DNA of 64,000 nt from VAZQ01 sp963817015. Lineage in GTDB: Bacteria > Pseudomonadota > Alphaproteobacteria > Rhizobiales > Xanthobacteraceae. The stretch is from NCBI GenBank assembly GCA_963817015.1, contig CAWFMV010000016.1, forward strand, positions 124,001-188,000, written 5' to 3'. Below the pieces are notes generated by a model that worked only from the letters and a program-made list of their open reading frames with translations, ran no database searches and was not told the DNA's origin. Position 1 is the stretch's first letter. Each line of letters starts with the position of its first letter. Below are positions 1-10,174 of the stretch, piece after piece. Both the position numbers and the translations under genes were made by a program.

Positions 1-2043
1 AGCCTCTCGCATCCTTTGCAACTCAGGAGAGTCGCGCAGCAAATTCTCACTTGCGCGAGCTGCGTCCTCCCGCTCGAGCCGGGCTCGCTTCTGCTCCTGA
101 AGGATTTCGATCAGGCCGGCATAGATGAGATTTGCCTCTTGCAGGGCGGAGGAGTGCCGCGCCTCGAGCTGGCTGCGGGCGGCTTGCACCAGCGTGCCCG
201 CAATCGCGGCAAACTCGCTTTCGATCAGGCGAGCAAGCGCGGCGGCGCGCCGCTCGCCGGTGCGGCTCGGTCTCCACCAGCGCCGCCACCGCGGCTCGTC
301 GAGCTCGAGAATGATGCTCGGCGTGCCGATCGTCGGTAGCTCGATGCCGATCGATACGCTGCCGGCCTCCGGTTTGGTCCATTTGGTATTGTAGCGTGTC
401 AGCGTCTGCTGCAATTGCTGCAAAGTCTCATGCTCGACCTTGAGCATCTCGCCTTCGGCCTCGCGATAGGCCAGCACCAGCGCCTCCTCGAGCTGCTGGC
501 GCATGAGGGCAAGATCGCAGTTCCAGACGGAGCTGCTGTTGTGCCCTTCGGCAATAGCAGTGCGCAGCTTCGTGCATTCCGCTTCGGAAAAGCTGCGCAT
601 CGTTGAGCGCAAGGTCTCGGAAATCTTCGCACCATGCTCATCAACCAGGCGGTTGCCGCGCTCCTTCAGGCCAGCCAGGGTGGCCTTGACCTCGGTCTCG
701 GTGGCTTCCAGCTCGTCATCGCTGCCGATCGGGGCTTCATCTTGCGAGAGCTCAGCGAGCTCGTGCCGGGCTGCGTTTTCGGCCACCCGGGCAAGATCGC
801 AGAACGATCGCGATACCCGCGACAAGATGCGGCCGATGTGACATTCGGGCGTCAGCTGGGCCAGGGCATCGAATAGCGCGGGCAGGCCCGAGCAGAGGAG
901 CAGGTCCTGAGCGCGCTGCTCCTTGTCGCCCGTGCCGTGACCGAGATGCTGCGCATAGGCCTGTGCTTTGGCGGACCAGGCGCGCTCAGTCTCGCCGTCC
1001 AGGCCGCGCAGGGCGGTGTCGGCCCAGAATGCGCTGCCAGCTACGACGGGAAGCTCCGACCCCGGAAGCTCGCGGCGCAGGCCCTCCCTGACGTGCCGCA
1101 TGATGATCGGAACGTCACGCACCAGGTCGCCGAGCTGGTCGATCCTGTTGAGGAACACCACGATGCGATCCTTGTTCAGCCCGCGCAGAATGCGGAGCAA
1201 GGCGACATCGGCGGTCGACAGGGCCTGCTGTGGTGTGAGCACCACGATGTGGATATGGGCGCTCTCCGAGCGTGCGCCGGGCGATCTCGTCGCGCACCAG
1301 ATAGGGATCGTTGGTCCCCGGCGTGTCGATGATGGTGGTCGGGAAACTGAACTCGCTCCTGCCAAAATAGAGATCAGCGGTCTTGATGATGTCGGAGTAG
1401 ACGCCTTTCTGCTCGCTCGCGTTGTCGGGAAGGCTGGCACAGATGTAGCGCTCGAGGTCCTCCGGCGACAGCAGGGAATAAACGTGCTTCTTGCCGAGGA
1501 GCGAGTTCGAGCGTCGGGCCCAATCGCAACGTCGTGCGACGGCGCATCTCTTCGACGTGCTTTTGCAGGAGCTCGACCCTGAAGCCAGGCACCAGGCTCT
1601 GCGTGAGCTCGCGGATCTCGGCCACTGCCGTTGGCAAGCTGCTCCCACTCGTCGGGTGCGAAGAAGCTGAACTCGGCGGCGACGTTCGGAGGCGCGTCGG
1701 CAAGGCCGAAATGGATCCGCGTCACCGCCGTGGTCCACGGATTGACGTCGGTCGGCAGGAGGCCGGGCTTGCCCATGAGCGCGTTGATCAGGCTGCTCTT
1801 GCCGGCCTTGACCTGCCCAATGACGCCGACGCGGCAGGCGAGGCGATCGAGCAGGCGCAGCGTGTCATCGACGAAGGAGCTGCCCTGCAGCAGTCCCTGC
1901 AGGGACCGCAGCTCGCCTCCGCACCGGATCAGCTCCGACCGCATGGTCTCGAGCTTGTCACCGATCGCCTGACGATTGAGTTCCGGAGCCTGAGACGGCG
2001 CCTTGATCGGCGAAAGTGTGCTGGACGCGGACGCAGTTGACAC
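1..2043 (-). pseudogene. Dynamin-family GTPase, 3' end outside window, several frame breaks
   Basis: Large GTPase of the dynamin/GBP-like superfamily, which typically acts in membrane remodelling. The proposed start is GTG at 2043, preceded by GAGGAT seven bases upstream. The P-loop GQVKAGKSS appears about 80 residues in, the G3 motif DTPGTNDP near 1320, and a G4-like NRID near 1155. The rest is a long helical region, rich in charged residues and reading out of the left edge. The frame changes near 1640, 1505 and 1270, so no single open frame covers the GTPase domain, although each piece is well conserved. Sequence indels explain this better than old decay. No neighbour on the left is visible. 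Confidence 0.75.
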
Positions 2044-2597
2044 GTTGTATCCTCAAAGGCGCTTTGTCATCCAGCATTAAATCATTCGGCACGAGTGCCA
2101 GAGATGAACGGCGCAGGTGGCGCTGTGCGCCGCTGACTGGCCGTTGCGTCGATCGGACAAGGCTTAGCCAAGACGTTGGGAGGGAAGACAAAAACGACCG
2201 CGCGTCGTCAAAGAAACTAGCCCTCTGCCCCCCTGCGCCCATAACCAAGTAACGCGCGAAGTTTAGCGGACAACACGCGCCCATACCAGCAACTAAAATT
2301 GACGCAGCCCGGGCATGCGTCTCGGGGGCAAGCGTCCTGCAGACCTGCATCTTGTCAGTAGCTGTGCTGGACGGCTGCTCAGCTGCGACGTTACCATCGC
2401 AATCGCGCAGGCCGCGTCGTCATCATCATTGCAACTTTTCGTCACGAAGAGTTAGCCGTGTGCATGCCCAATCCGTTGTCACTAGACGCTTGCGCATGGC
2501 GCTACTTATTGATGCCACGCTCCCGCCACGATTTGCAAAGCAGATGAAAATGCGACGGGCGGTGGGATCAACGGAATCAAAAAACACAGGTGCGGAC
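2044..2597. other. Intergenic region without a supported gene
   Basis: This 554-base stretch separates the divergent dynamin-type gene and the TRAP binding protein. An open frame runs in from 2352 and joins the binding-protein frame, but its first 82 codons have no signal-peptide character or conservation that I can recognise. The obvious secretory start is at 2598. It probably holds both promoters. I see no clear promoter motif or RNA structure. Confidence 0.5.
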
Positions 2598-3650
2598 ATG
2601 GGCGCGGCACGGATGCTGGCTTTGGCGATCGTCTGCGTCCTGTCGCTTCCCGGCATTGCCAATGCCCAGCAGGTGAAGTTGAAGGCGGCGCTGCAGGTCC
2701 CAGTGACCGAGCTGTTCTTCGGTCAGAACCTTGCTCAGTTCAAGAAGGAGGTTGAGGAGCGGACCCGCAAGGCAGTCACGATCGAGATCTTCGACGGCGG
2801 CAAGCCCTACAACGACACTCAGATCGTAGACGCGGTCACCTCCGGGGCGATGGAGCTTGGCGTTGCCGGGTTCAATCAGTTCGCCGACAAGATCCCGGCG
2901 ATCGAGATCCTCGACCAGCCGTTCCTGTTCAATTTCGACGCCCTCATCAATGCGGCCTTCGGGCCTGATGGCGAGCCGCGAGCATTGCTCGACAAGGCGC
3001 TGCTCGACACGATGGGCGTGCGTGTTCTCATGTGGCAGCCGGTCGGCAACCAGGTCTTCTTCTCCAAGGGGCGAGACGCCGCTGCTCCGCAGCAGATCAA
3101 GGACAAGACCATTCGCGTGTTCAGCGACTCGATGGCGAAGTTCGTGAAGCTCTGCGGCGGCAAGCCTGCGCTGCTCTCCGCGGCTGCAATGAATGATGCC
3201 TTGAAGGATGGCAAGATCGACATGGCGATGGCCGGGTTCAGCACGGTGATGAGCCGCGACATGTGGAAGGTCTCGGATACGATTACGCGAACCGCGCATT
3301 CGCCGCTCGAATTCCTGCTGTTCATCAACGAGAAGAACTGGCAGGCGTTGGCGCCGGCGCACAGAGCCGTCCTCATGGAGGTGGCCCGGTCGCTCGAACC
3401 CAAGATCAGGCAGAAGGCCGCTCAGAACGACCTCGAGGCCTTTTCGTTCGCGCGCGAGAAGGGCATGAAGATCGTGGAGCTGATGCCGCACCAGGTCGCG
3501 GAGTGGCGCGCCTGCAGCTCCGACGTTCTGCTCAGCTACATGGACGCGACCGCCGATCTCGGCTCGCGGCTGATGGCGGCCTATGGCCGGCTGCGGACGG
3601 CACCGTGCTGTTCCGCGGGCCCGCAGAGCGCTACGCCCAACCGGCGATAA
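2598..3650 (+). CDS. TRAP transporter substrate-binding protein (DctP family), orphan
   Basis: Periplasmic solute receptor of a TRAP transporter, 350 residues. The start at 2598 gives a clean signal peptide, a hydrophobic stretch of about 15 residues ending ANAQQ. A DctP fold follows: LKAALQ opening strand, then GGKPYNDTQIVDAVTSGAME, then FLLFINEKNWQALAP, which is typical of the family. No DctQ or DctM membrane subunit lies in the window, so it must use a transporter encoded elsewhere or act as an orphan receptor. It lies 121 bases upstream of the allophanate hydrolase on the same strand, so a role in uptake of an acidic nitrogen compound is possible but is inference. The last 20 residues are low-complexity and may be read past the natural end. 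Confidence 0.88.
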   Translation: MGAARMLALAIVCVLSLPGIANAQQVKLKAALQVPVTELFFGQNLAQFKKEVEERTRKAVTIEIFDGGKPYNDTQIVDAVTSGAMELGVAGFNQFADKIPAIEILDQPFLFNFDALINAAFGPDGEPRALLDKALLDTMGVRVLMWQPVGNQVFFSKGRDAAAPQQIKDKTIRVFSDSMAKFVKLCGGKPALLSAAAMNDALKDGKIDMAMAGFSTVMSRDMWKVSDTITRTAHSPLEFLLFINEKNWQALAPAHRAVLMEVARSLEPKIRQKAAQNDLEAFSFAREKGMKIVELMPHQVAEWRACSSDVLLSYMDATADLGSRLMAAYGRLRTAPCCSAGPQSATPNRR

Positions 3651-3771
3651 ATCGCGAGCAGGTCGATTCCAGACCTCTCTTGCGCGCATTTTCTCTTGCA
3701 CAATCGGCAAAAGTGTCAGACAGCGAAAGGAGGCGCGCCGGGCGCCGGTCCACCTCGACACGGAGCTTTGC

Positions 3772-5572
3772 GTGCCCGAGACCGTTGCCGAAATTCTCGC
3801 CGCCCACCGCGCCGGGCGCATGACGCCCGAAGAGACGGTTGCGCGCAGCTACGCGCGCATCCGGGCGCATGCCGATCCAGCCATCTTCATCGCGTTGCGC
3901 GAGGAGGCGGAGGCGCGACGGAGGCTCGGGCCCTCGCCGACGGCGGGCGGCGCGAGCTGCCGCTCTACGGCATTCCGGTTGCGGTCAAGGACAATATCGA
4001 CGTCAAGGGCATGCCGACCACGGCGGCCTGTCCGGCCTTCAGCTACCGAGCCGAGCGCCGATGCGACTGCGGTGGCCCGGCTGCAGCCAGGCCGGCGCGA
4101 TCATCATCGGCAAGACCAATCTCGATCAGTTCGCCACCGGGCTCGTCGGCGTGCGCTCGCCCTATGGCACGCCGCGCAATCTGTTCGATCCGAAGCTCAT
4201 TCCGGGCGGATCGAGCTCGGGCTCGGCGGTCGCGGTTGCCGCCGGGCTCGTGCCGCTTGCGCTCGGCACCGATACGGCCGGCTCCGGCCGCGTGCCGGCG
4301 GGCCTCAACAATATCGTCGGCCTCAAGCCGAGCCTCGGTCTCGTCTCGACCACGGGGATGGTGCCGGCCTGCCGCACGCTCGATTGCGTGTCGGTGTTCG
4401 CGCTCACGGTCGATGACGCGTTTGCGGCGCTGCAGGCGATGGCTGGTCCCGATCCCGCCGATCCGTTCTCGCAGGCGCGGCCGCTCGCGGGCATCGGCGC
4501 AATGCCGCAGGCGTTGCGGCTCGGCGTGCCGCTGGCCGGCCAGCGCGTGTTCTTCGGCGATCGCAGTGCCGCCGCGGCCTATGAGGCGGCGATCGCGCGC
4601 ATGGTCGGGCTCGGCGCCGCCGTTGTCGAGGTCGACATCGAGCCGTTCTACGAGACCGCGCGGCTTCTCTACGACGGGCCCTGGGTGGCGGAGCGCTACA
4701 TCACGGCGCGCTCGCTGATCGCGTCGGCGCACGAATCGATGCATCCGGTGACGCGCGAGATCGTGCTCGAGGGCGCACGGCCGACGCGCCGTCGATGCCT
4801 TCGCGGCGTTCTACCAGCTCGAGGAGCTGCGGCGCGTCGCGCGATCACGTCTTCCGCCCGATCGATGTGCTTGTGCTGCCGACGGTGCCGACCGTCTATA
4901 CGGTCGAGCAGGTGCTGGCCGATCCGATCGAGCTCAACAGCCGGCTCGGCACCTACACCAATTTCGTCAATCTGCTCGATCTCTGCGGCCTGGCGGTGCC
5001 GGCCGCGATGCGCCCGGATGGCACGCCGTCCGGCGTGACGCTTGCTGGCGCCCGGCGGCCACGATGCGATGCTCGCGTCGATCGGCCGCGTGTTCCACGC
5101 CGACACCGGCCTGCCGCTCGGCGCGCTCGGCAAGCCGCAGCCGCCGCTGCCGCCATTGCCGCCGGCGCCGCAGCACGGCGAGGTCGCGATCGCGGTCGTC
5201 GGCGCGCATCTCTCCGGCATGCCGCTCAACGGCGAGCTCGCGCGCTCGGCGCTCGGCTCCTGGAGACGACGACGACCGCGCCGACTATCGGCTCTATGCG
5301 CTTGCCGGAAACCACGCCGCCGAAGCCCGGCCTGCTGCGCGTGGCGGAGGGGCAGGGCGCGGCGATCGAGCTCGAGGTCTGGGCGCTATCCGCCGAAGGC
5401 TTCGGACACTTCGTTGCCGCGGTGCCGCCGCCGCTGTCGATCGGCACGATCAGGCTTGCCGACGGCCGCACGGTGAAGGGCTTCCTGGTCGAGGCGCAGG
5501 GCATCGTGGGCGCGCGCGACATTTCGAGCTTCGGCGGCTGGCGCGCCTTCGTGGCGGACGCAGTCCGGCTAG
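3772..5572 (+). pseudogene. atzF: Allophanate hydrolase AtzF, frame broken several times
   Basis: Amidase-signature enzyme that hydrolyses allophanate to ammonia and CO2, the last step of cyanuric acid and biuret breakdown. Across three frames the whole protein can be read. The Ser-cisSer-Lys triad is visible: Lys in VAVKDNID near 3985, the GGSSSGS loop near 4210 and the nucleophile region DTAGSGRVPAG near 4275. A C-terminal domain reads AVVGAHLSGMPLNGEL and later VEAQGIVGARD and FGGWRAF, which separates AtzF from simple amidases. GTG at 3772 is the first plausible start; a strong AAGGAGG at 3727 is too far upstream to be certain. I count at least six frame changes (near 3918, 4047, 4088, 4790, 4852, 5050 and later). 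Removing a G near 5553 gives a stop at 5570-5572, overlapping the stop of the convergent atzH. Confidence 0.85.
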
Positions 5573-5953
5573 CCGGCTTCGATGACGCTGACATGCGCGG
5601 CGACGACGCGCCAGCCTTCCGGGACAGCGCACCCAGGTCTGCATCTGGCGGCCGACCTTGCCGGGCATGGTGGGGCGGTGAAACAGCGTCGAGGCCACCG
5701 CAAAGTCGCGGCCGTAGGTGGTGATCACGGTCTTCGACAGCGTGCGGGCAAGCCCGGCCGGCGAGCGCGCGGCGCGGAACGCCTCGATCTCCTGGTAGCC
5801 GTAGAGATTTTCGCCACCGCCATAGCGGATGCTGCGCGGATCGTCGCGAAAGATCGAGTCGAGCACCGCGACGTCGTTCGACACCAGCGCCTGTTCGTAG
5901 CGCTCGAACGCCGCCGTCACCTCGGCGACGACCTCGGGCAGGTCGATCTCCAT
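5569..5953 (-). CDS. atzH: AtzH-like / DUF3225 NTF2-fold protein
   Basis: Small NTF2/SnoaL-fold protein of the AtzH/HpxZ family. Members sit beside amidase-signature genes in cyanuric acid, biuret and oxalurate clusters. ATG at 5953 is preceded by GAGGAA at five bases. The family core is clear: EVTAAFERYEQALVSND, then SIRYGGGENLYGYQEI and VGRQMQTWVR. One extra C at 5619-5620 throws the frame before the end. Without it the tail reads GWRVVAAHVSVIEAG followed by a stop at 5569-5571. AtzH has been described as an amidase-like enzyme acting on 1,3-dicarboxyurea in s-triazine pathways; I infer the same here. It follows atzE by 11 bases and is the last gene of the operon. Confidence 0.85.
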
Positions 5954-5964
5954 GCGTTCCTCGT

Positions 5965-7358
5965 TCAGATTGTAGGCGCTGGCGCGCGACGACGCCGGCG
6001 CGTTCGAGCGTGCGCGCGACCGCAGCGCCACGTCCTCGCGCCAGGGCGCCGCGATGATCTGCACGCCGATCGGCAGCGGTTGCAGCGGCACCGGCACGGC
6101 GACGACCGGCAGTCCGATGAACGAGATCGGCTGCGTATAGATCCCGAGATTGGCGCGCACCGGCAGCTCGACGCCGTCGAGCACGAAGGTCTGCTGGCCG
6201 ATCAGCGGCGCGGTGCACGGCGTCGCCGGCGCCAGGATGGCATCGACCTCGGCGAACAGCTCGAGCACGCGCGCGCGGTACCAGCGGCGGAATTTCTGCG
6301 CCTTGTTGACGAGCGTCGCCGGCACCATCGCGCCGGCGATCAGGCGGTCGCGCACCGCCGGATCGAAATCGTGCGGCGCGCGTGCGCAGCCGGTCGAGAT
6401 GGAGCGCCGCGCCCTCGGTCGCGGTGATCACATAGGCGGCGGCGCGCGCACGCGCGGCCTCGGGAATTTCGATTTCGCGTCTGGCTGCGAGCGCGGCCGC
6501 GACGCGCTCGAGCGCCGTCAGCGCCTCGGGCAACGCGCCTTTGCGGAAATAGCCGCCGGCGACCGCGATCTGCAGGCCATCGGTGCCGTCATCGATGCGC
6601 GGCAACGCGGCTCGGCCGGCCGAGTCGACGCAGACCGGATCGTCCGGATCGTGACCCTGCATGGCGTCGTAAGCGAACGCGAGGTCGCCGACCGTGCGCG
6701 CGAACGGCCCGAGGTGATCGAGGCTTGCGACGAAGGGAAACGTGCGTGCCCGCGACAGACGGCCATAGGTCGGCTTCAGCCCGAAAATGCCGCAGAGCGA
6801 GGCGGGCACGCGGATCGAGCCGTTGGTGTCGGAGCCGAGCGAGAGCGGAACCAGCCGGCCGGCGACCGCGCCGCCGGAGCCGCCGGAGGAGCCGCCGGTC
6901 ATGCGCAGCGTATCGTGCGGATTGCGCGATGGACCGTCGTGCACATTCTCGCCGGTGAAGTCGTAGGCGTATTCGCCCATGTTGAGCGCGCCGACCAGAA
7001 CGGCGCCGGCCGCCTCCAGCCGCTCGATCAGCGTGGCGTCGCGCGTGGCCGGCGGATGCTCGCGATTGATCTTCGAGCCGGCCAGCGTCGGCAGGCCGGC
7101 AACGTCGAACAGGTTCTTGACCGCGAACGGAACGCCCGCCAGCGGGCCGAGGTGTGCCGCCTTGCGCGCGCCGCGCATCGATTGCCGCCGCCTTGGCGCG
7201 GGCACGCTCCTCCGTCACCGCGGTAAACGCATTGAGGGCCTTGTCGCGCGTGCGGATGGCGGCAAGGACGACGTCGATCACCTCGCGGGCGCTGATCGAG
7301 CCCGCGCGCACGGCGCCTGCAATCTCGGCAGCCGATGCCGGATGGGATTGATCGTCAT
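5965..7358 (-). pseudogene. atzE: 1-carboxybiuret hydrolase subunit AtzE, frame broken
   Basis: Amidase-signature hydrolase related to GatA. In the s-triazine pathway AtzE, bound to its small partner AtzG, removes an amide from 1-carboxybiuret. The triad is visible: Lys in FAVKNLFD, MTGGSSGGSGGAVAG, and the nucleophile in GSDTNGSIRVPASLCG. The C-terminal QPISFIGLPVVAVPVPLQ is family-typical. The main frame is broken near 7178, near 6372 and again close to the end (about 5990-6015). The last frame gives APAPTI and a stop at 5965-5967. ATG at 7358 is eight bases after the atzG stop but needs one further frame change; GTG at 7311 is in frame without it. Context (atzG, atzH, biuH) favours AtzE over a generic amidase. 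Confidence 0.85.
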
Positions 7359-7366
7359 TGCGCGCG

Positions 7367-7555
7367 TCAGGCCTGAAAGACCGGCGCCGGCTCGGCCTCG
7401 TCCGGCAACGGGAATTCGGTGACCAGCGCGGCCTGCCGCAAGGTCACCGCGAGGTTGGCCTTGATCGCCGGCTGCCAGGCAGGCTCGAGCGGCAGGTCAA
7501 GCGCCTGCGCAGCGGCCTCGATGAGGTCATCGAGCGCATCGGGCTTCGTCGTCAT
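7367..7555 (-). CDS. atzG: AtzG, small GatC-like subunit of the AtzEG complex
   Basis: Sixty-two residues, mostly helical, with the family pattern ALDDLIEAAAQALDLPLEPAW, NLAVTLRQAALVTEFPLPDE and an APVF-like end. AtzG is a GatC-like adaptor that binds and stabilises AtzE. The start at 7555 has GAGGA five bases upstream. It lies 11 bases after the ABC ATPase gene and eight bases before the AtzE start, so the three genes are co-transcribed. Proteins this small are often missed, but the position directly before atzE makes the call firm. Confidence 0.85.
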   Translation of the reverse strand: MTTKPDALDDLIEAAAQALDLPLEPAWQPAIKANLAVTLRQAALVTEFPLPDEAEPAPVFQA

Positions 7556-7565
7556 GGGGTCCTCA

Positions 7566-9272
7566 TCAAGCGTGGAAGCTTGGATGCGGAATAGCGGCCA
7601 GAAGCTCGCGCGTATAGTCCGCTTCCGGCGCAACCAGAACCTGCTCGGTCGGCCCCTGCTCGACGATCCGTCCCGCCCGCATCACGATCACGCGGTCGCA
7701 CAGGAGCCGCACGACATTGAGGTCGTGGGACACGAACAGGTAGCTCATGCCGAGGGACTCCTTGAGCTCCTGCAGCAGGTTGAGCACCACCGCCTGCACC
7801 GAGACGTCGAGCGCGGCGGTCGGCTCGTCGAGGATGACGAGATCGGGATCGAGCGCGATCGCGCGCGCGATGCCGACGCGCGCCTTCTGGCCGCCGGAGA
7901 GCTGATGCGGAAAGCGGTCGAGCAGGTCGATCGGCAGCCCGACCTGGCGGGCAAGCTCCTCGCAGCGCGTTCGCACGGCATCGCGCCCCTTGATGTCGCC
8001 AAGCCGCAGGATCGGATCGGCGATCGCGCGCGCGGCGGTAAAGCGCGGGTTGAGGCTGTCGGTCGGGTCCTGGAACACCATCTGGATGCGTTTGCGCAGC
8101 GGCAGGCGCGCGAACTGCTTGGCCGGAATCGCGCCGATGTCCTCGCCGTCGAACATGATGACGCCGTCGGTCTGGTCGATGAGCCGCATGACCATGGTCG
8201 AGGTCGTCGACTTGCCGCAGCCGGATTCGCCGACGAGGCCAACGCTCTCGCCGCGATCGATGGTGAAGCTGATGCCGTCGACCGCCCGGAAAGTCTCGGG
8301 CTCGGTTGGCGGGCTGCGGCCGAACAGCTTGCCGAGCGCGTTGCTGCCCTTGCGCGGATATTCCTTGACGAGCTTTTCGACGACCAGCAGCGGCCCGACA
8401 TGCGAGCCGTTGCCATTAGAGGCGGCCGGTGCTGCGGCTGGCGGGGCCGCGTCCTCAGGCAACAGCTCGCGCAGCGAGGCGCCCGGCCGCGGCGTCGCCC
8501 GCATCAGCTTGCGGGTGTAGGGATGCTCCGGCGCGGTGAAGATCGCCTTCGCGGCGTTGCTCTCGACCACGCGCCCCTTCTCCATCACCACGATGCGGTC
8601 GCAATAGGTGGCGGCGAGCCCGAGGTCGTGGGTGATCAGGATGGTCGACATGCCGCGCTGGCGCGTGAGCTCGACGATGAGCTCCATCACGGTCTTCTGC
8701 GTGGTGACATCGAGCCCGGTGGTCGGCTCATCGGCGATCAGCAGTTGCGGCCGGCAGGCGAGCGCGAGCGCAATCACGACGCGCTGGCACATGCCGCCTG
8801 AGAGCTCGAACGGATAGGCATGGTAGCGTTCGCGCGGGCGTGCGATGCGCACCTGCTCGAGGATCTCGATCGCCTTCTCGGCGAGCTGTGACCCGTCCGC
8901 CTGCGCGTGCTGTCGCAGCACGTCCTCGATCTGATGGCCGACCTTGCGGATCGGATTGAGCGCCGCGCGCGGGTTCTGGAAGATCATCGACATTTCGCGG
9001 CCGCGCAGCGCACGCATGTCGCTTTCGCTCGCTTGCCGCACGTCGATGCCGGTGAAGGTCACCGAGCCTTCGGCGATCCGGCCGGCACGGTCGAGAATGC
9101 GCATCACCGCATAGGAGGTCACCGACTTGCCCGAGCCGGATTCACCCACGATGCCGACGGTCTCGCCCTTGGCGATCGCGATGTCGACGTGCTCGACCGC
9201 GCGCACGGTGCCGCGCCGGGTGGAGAACTCGACGGTGAGATCGCGAATATCGAGCAGCGGCAGCGCTGTCAT
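7566..9272 (-). CDS. Dipeptide-type ABC transporter, fused DppD-DppF ATPases
   Basis: One polypeptide of 568 residues carries two complete ABC domains of the oligopeptide/nickel importer class. Each has its own Walker A (GESGSGKS in the first, GESGCGKS in the second), signature (LSGGMCQR and LSGGQKAR) and Walker B (LLIADEPT and LVILDEPT). Linker residues 255-285 are Pro/Ala-rich. Start at 9272 opens MTALPLLDIRDLTVEF. It lies eight bases after the permease gene. It energises uptake through the DppB/DppC-like channel. Together with atzGEH the likely cargo is a ureide such as biuret or a related polyamide, which is inference. Confidence 0.93.
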   Translation of the reverse strand: MTALPLLDIRDLTVEFSTRRGTVRAVEHVDIAIAKGETVGIVGESGSGKSVTSYAVMRILDRAGRIAEGSVTFTGIDVRQASESDMRALRGREMSMIFQNPRAALNPIRKVGHQIEDVLRQHAQADGSQLAEKAIEILEQVRIARPRERYHAYPFELSGGMCQRVVIALALACRPQLLIADEPTTGLDVTTQKTVMELIVELTRQRGMSTILITHDLGLAATYCDRIVVMEKGRVVESNAAKAIFTAPEHPYTRKLMRATPRPGASLRELLPEDAAPPAAAPAASNGNGSHVGPLLVVEKLVKEYPRKGSNALGKLFGRSPPTEPETFRAVDGISFTIDRGESVGLVGESGCGKSTTSTMVMRLIDQTDGVIMFDGEDIGAIPAKQFARLPLRKRIQMVFQDPTDSLNPRFTAARAIADPILRLGDIKGRDAVRTRCEELARQVGLPIDLLDRFPHQLSGGQKARVGIARAIALDPDLVILDEPTAALDVSVQAVVLNLLQELKESLGMSYLFVSHDLNVVRLLCDRVIVMRAGRIVEQGPTEQVLVAPEADYTRELLAAIPHPSFHA

Positions 9273-9280
9273 CGTCGGCC

Positions 9281-10174
9281 TCACGTGCGCCGTTGCGGGT
9301 CGACGATGTCGCGCAGCCCGTCGCCGAGCAGGTTGAAGCAGAACACCGCGACCATGAGGGCCGCGCCCGGAAAGAACGCGATCCACCATTCGCCCGAGAC
9401 CATGAAGGCCGCGCCATCGGCCACCATGATGCCCCACTCGGCGGTGGGCGGCCGCACGCCGAGCCCGATGAACGAGAGGCCGGCCGCGTTGAGGATGGCG
9501 TAGCCCATGGTGAGCGACATCTGCACCACCATGATCGGCATGATGTTCGGCAGGATGTGGCCCAGGAGAATGCGCATGTCGCCGTTGCCGGAGAGCCTCG
9601 CCGCCAGCACGAAGCCGGCCTCGCGGCGCACACTGGCTTCGGCGCGCGCGACCCGGGCATAGAGCGGGAAGTTCACGATCGCGGTTGCGATGATGATGTT
9701 CTGCACGGTGTTGCCGAGCGCCGCCACGATGCCCATGGCCAGCACGAACAGCGGAAATGCCATGATGGTGTCGGCGATGCGGCCCACAATCCGGTCAGTC
9801 CAGCCGCCGAAATATCCCGCTGCGACGCCCGCGAGCCCGCCCATGAAAAACACCAGCGCGACCGAGGCGACGGCAATGAAAAGATCGAGCCGCGTCGCGA
9901 CGATCACGCGGCTGAACACGTCGCGGCCGAGCTGATCGGTGCCGAACCAGTGCGCAGCGGAGGGCGGCTTGAGCGCGGCGGCGGTGTCGCTGGCAAGCGG
10001 GTCGAGCGGCACCACATAGGGCCCGATCAGCGCGGCGAGCACGATCAGGACAAAGAGACCAAACGCAAAGCCGGTCACCACGTTGTCGCGCAGAACGTAG
10101 CGCGCATGCTGCAGCATGGCGACCAGACCGCTCGGGCGCTGTGAGATGTCTTTCGGCAGCGTCAGCTCGCTCAT
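9281..10174 (-). CDS. ABC transporter permease (DppC/OppC type)
   Basis: Inner-membrane permease of 297 residues with an N-terminal cytosolic segment, one N-terminal TM (about residues 35-55) and a five-helix BPD_transp_1 core. The landmark HWFGTDQLGRDVFSRVI, which nearly all DppC proteins share, is near residue 93. The EAA loop appears around AARLSGNGDMRILLGHILPN. It overlaps the upstream permease gene by four bases. It partners the DppB-like subunit and the fused ATPase. Confidence 0.93.
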   Translation of the reverse strand: MSELTLPKDISQRPSGLVAMLQHARYVLRDNVVTGFAFGLFVLIVLAALIGPYVVPLDPLASDTAAALKPPSAAHWFGTDQLGRDVFSRVIVATRLDLFIAVASVALVFFMGGLAGVAAGYFGGWTDRIVGRIADTIMAFPLFVLAMGIVAALGNTVQNIIIATAIVNFPLYARVARAEASVRREAGFVLAARLSGNGDMRILLGHILPNIMPIMVVQMSLTMGYAILNAAGLSFIGLGVRPPTAEWGIMVADGAAFMVSGEWWIAFFPGAALMVAVFCFNLLGDGLRDIVDPQRRT

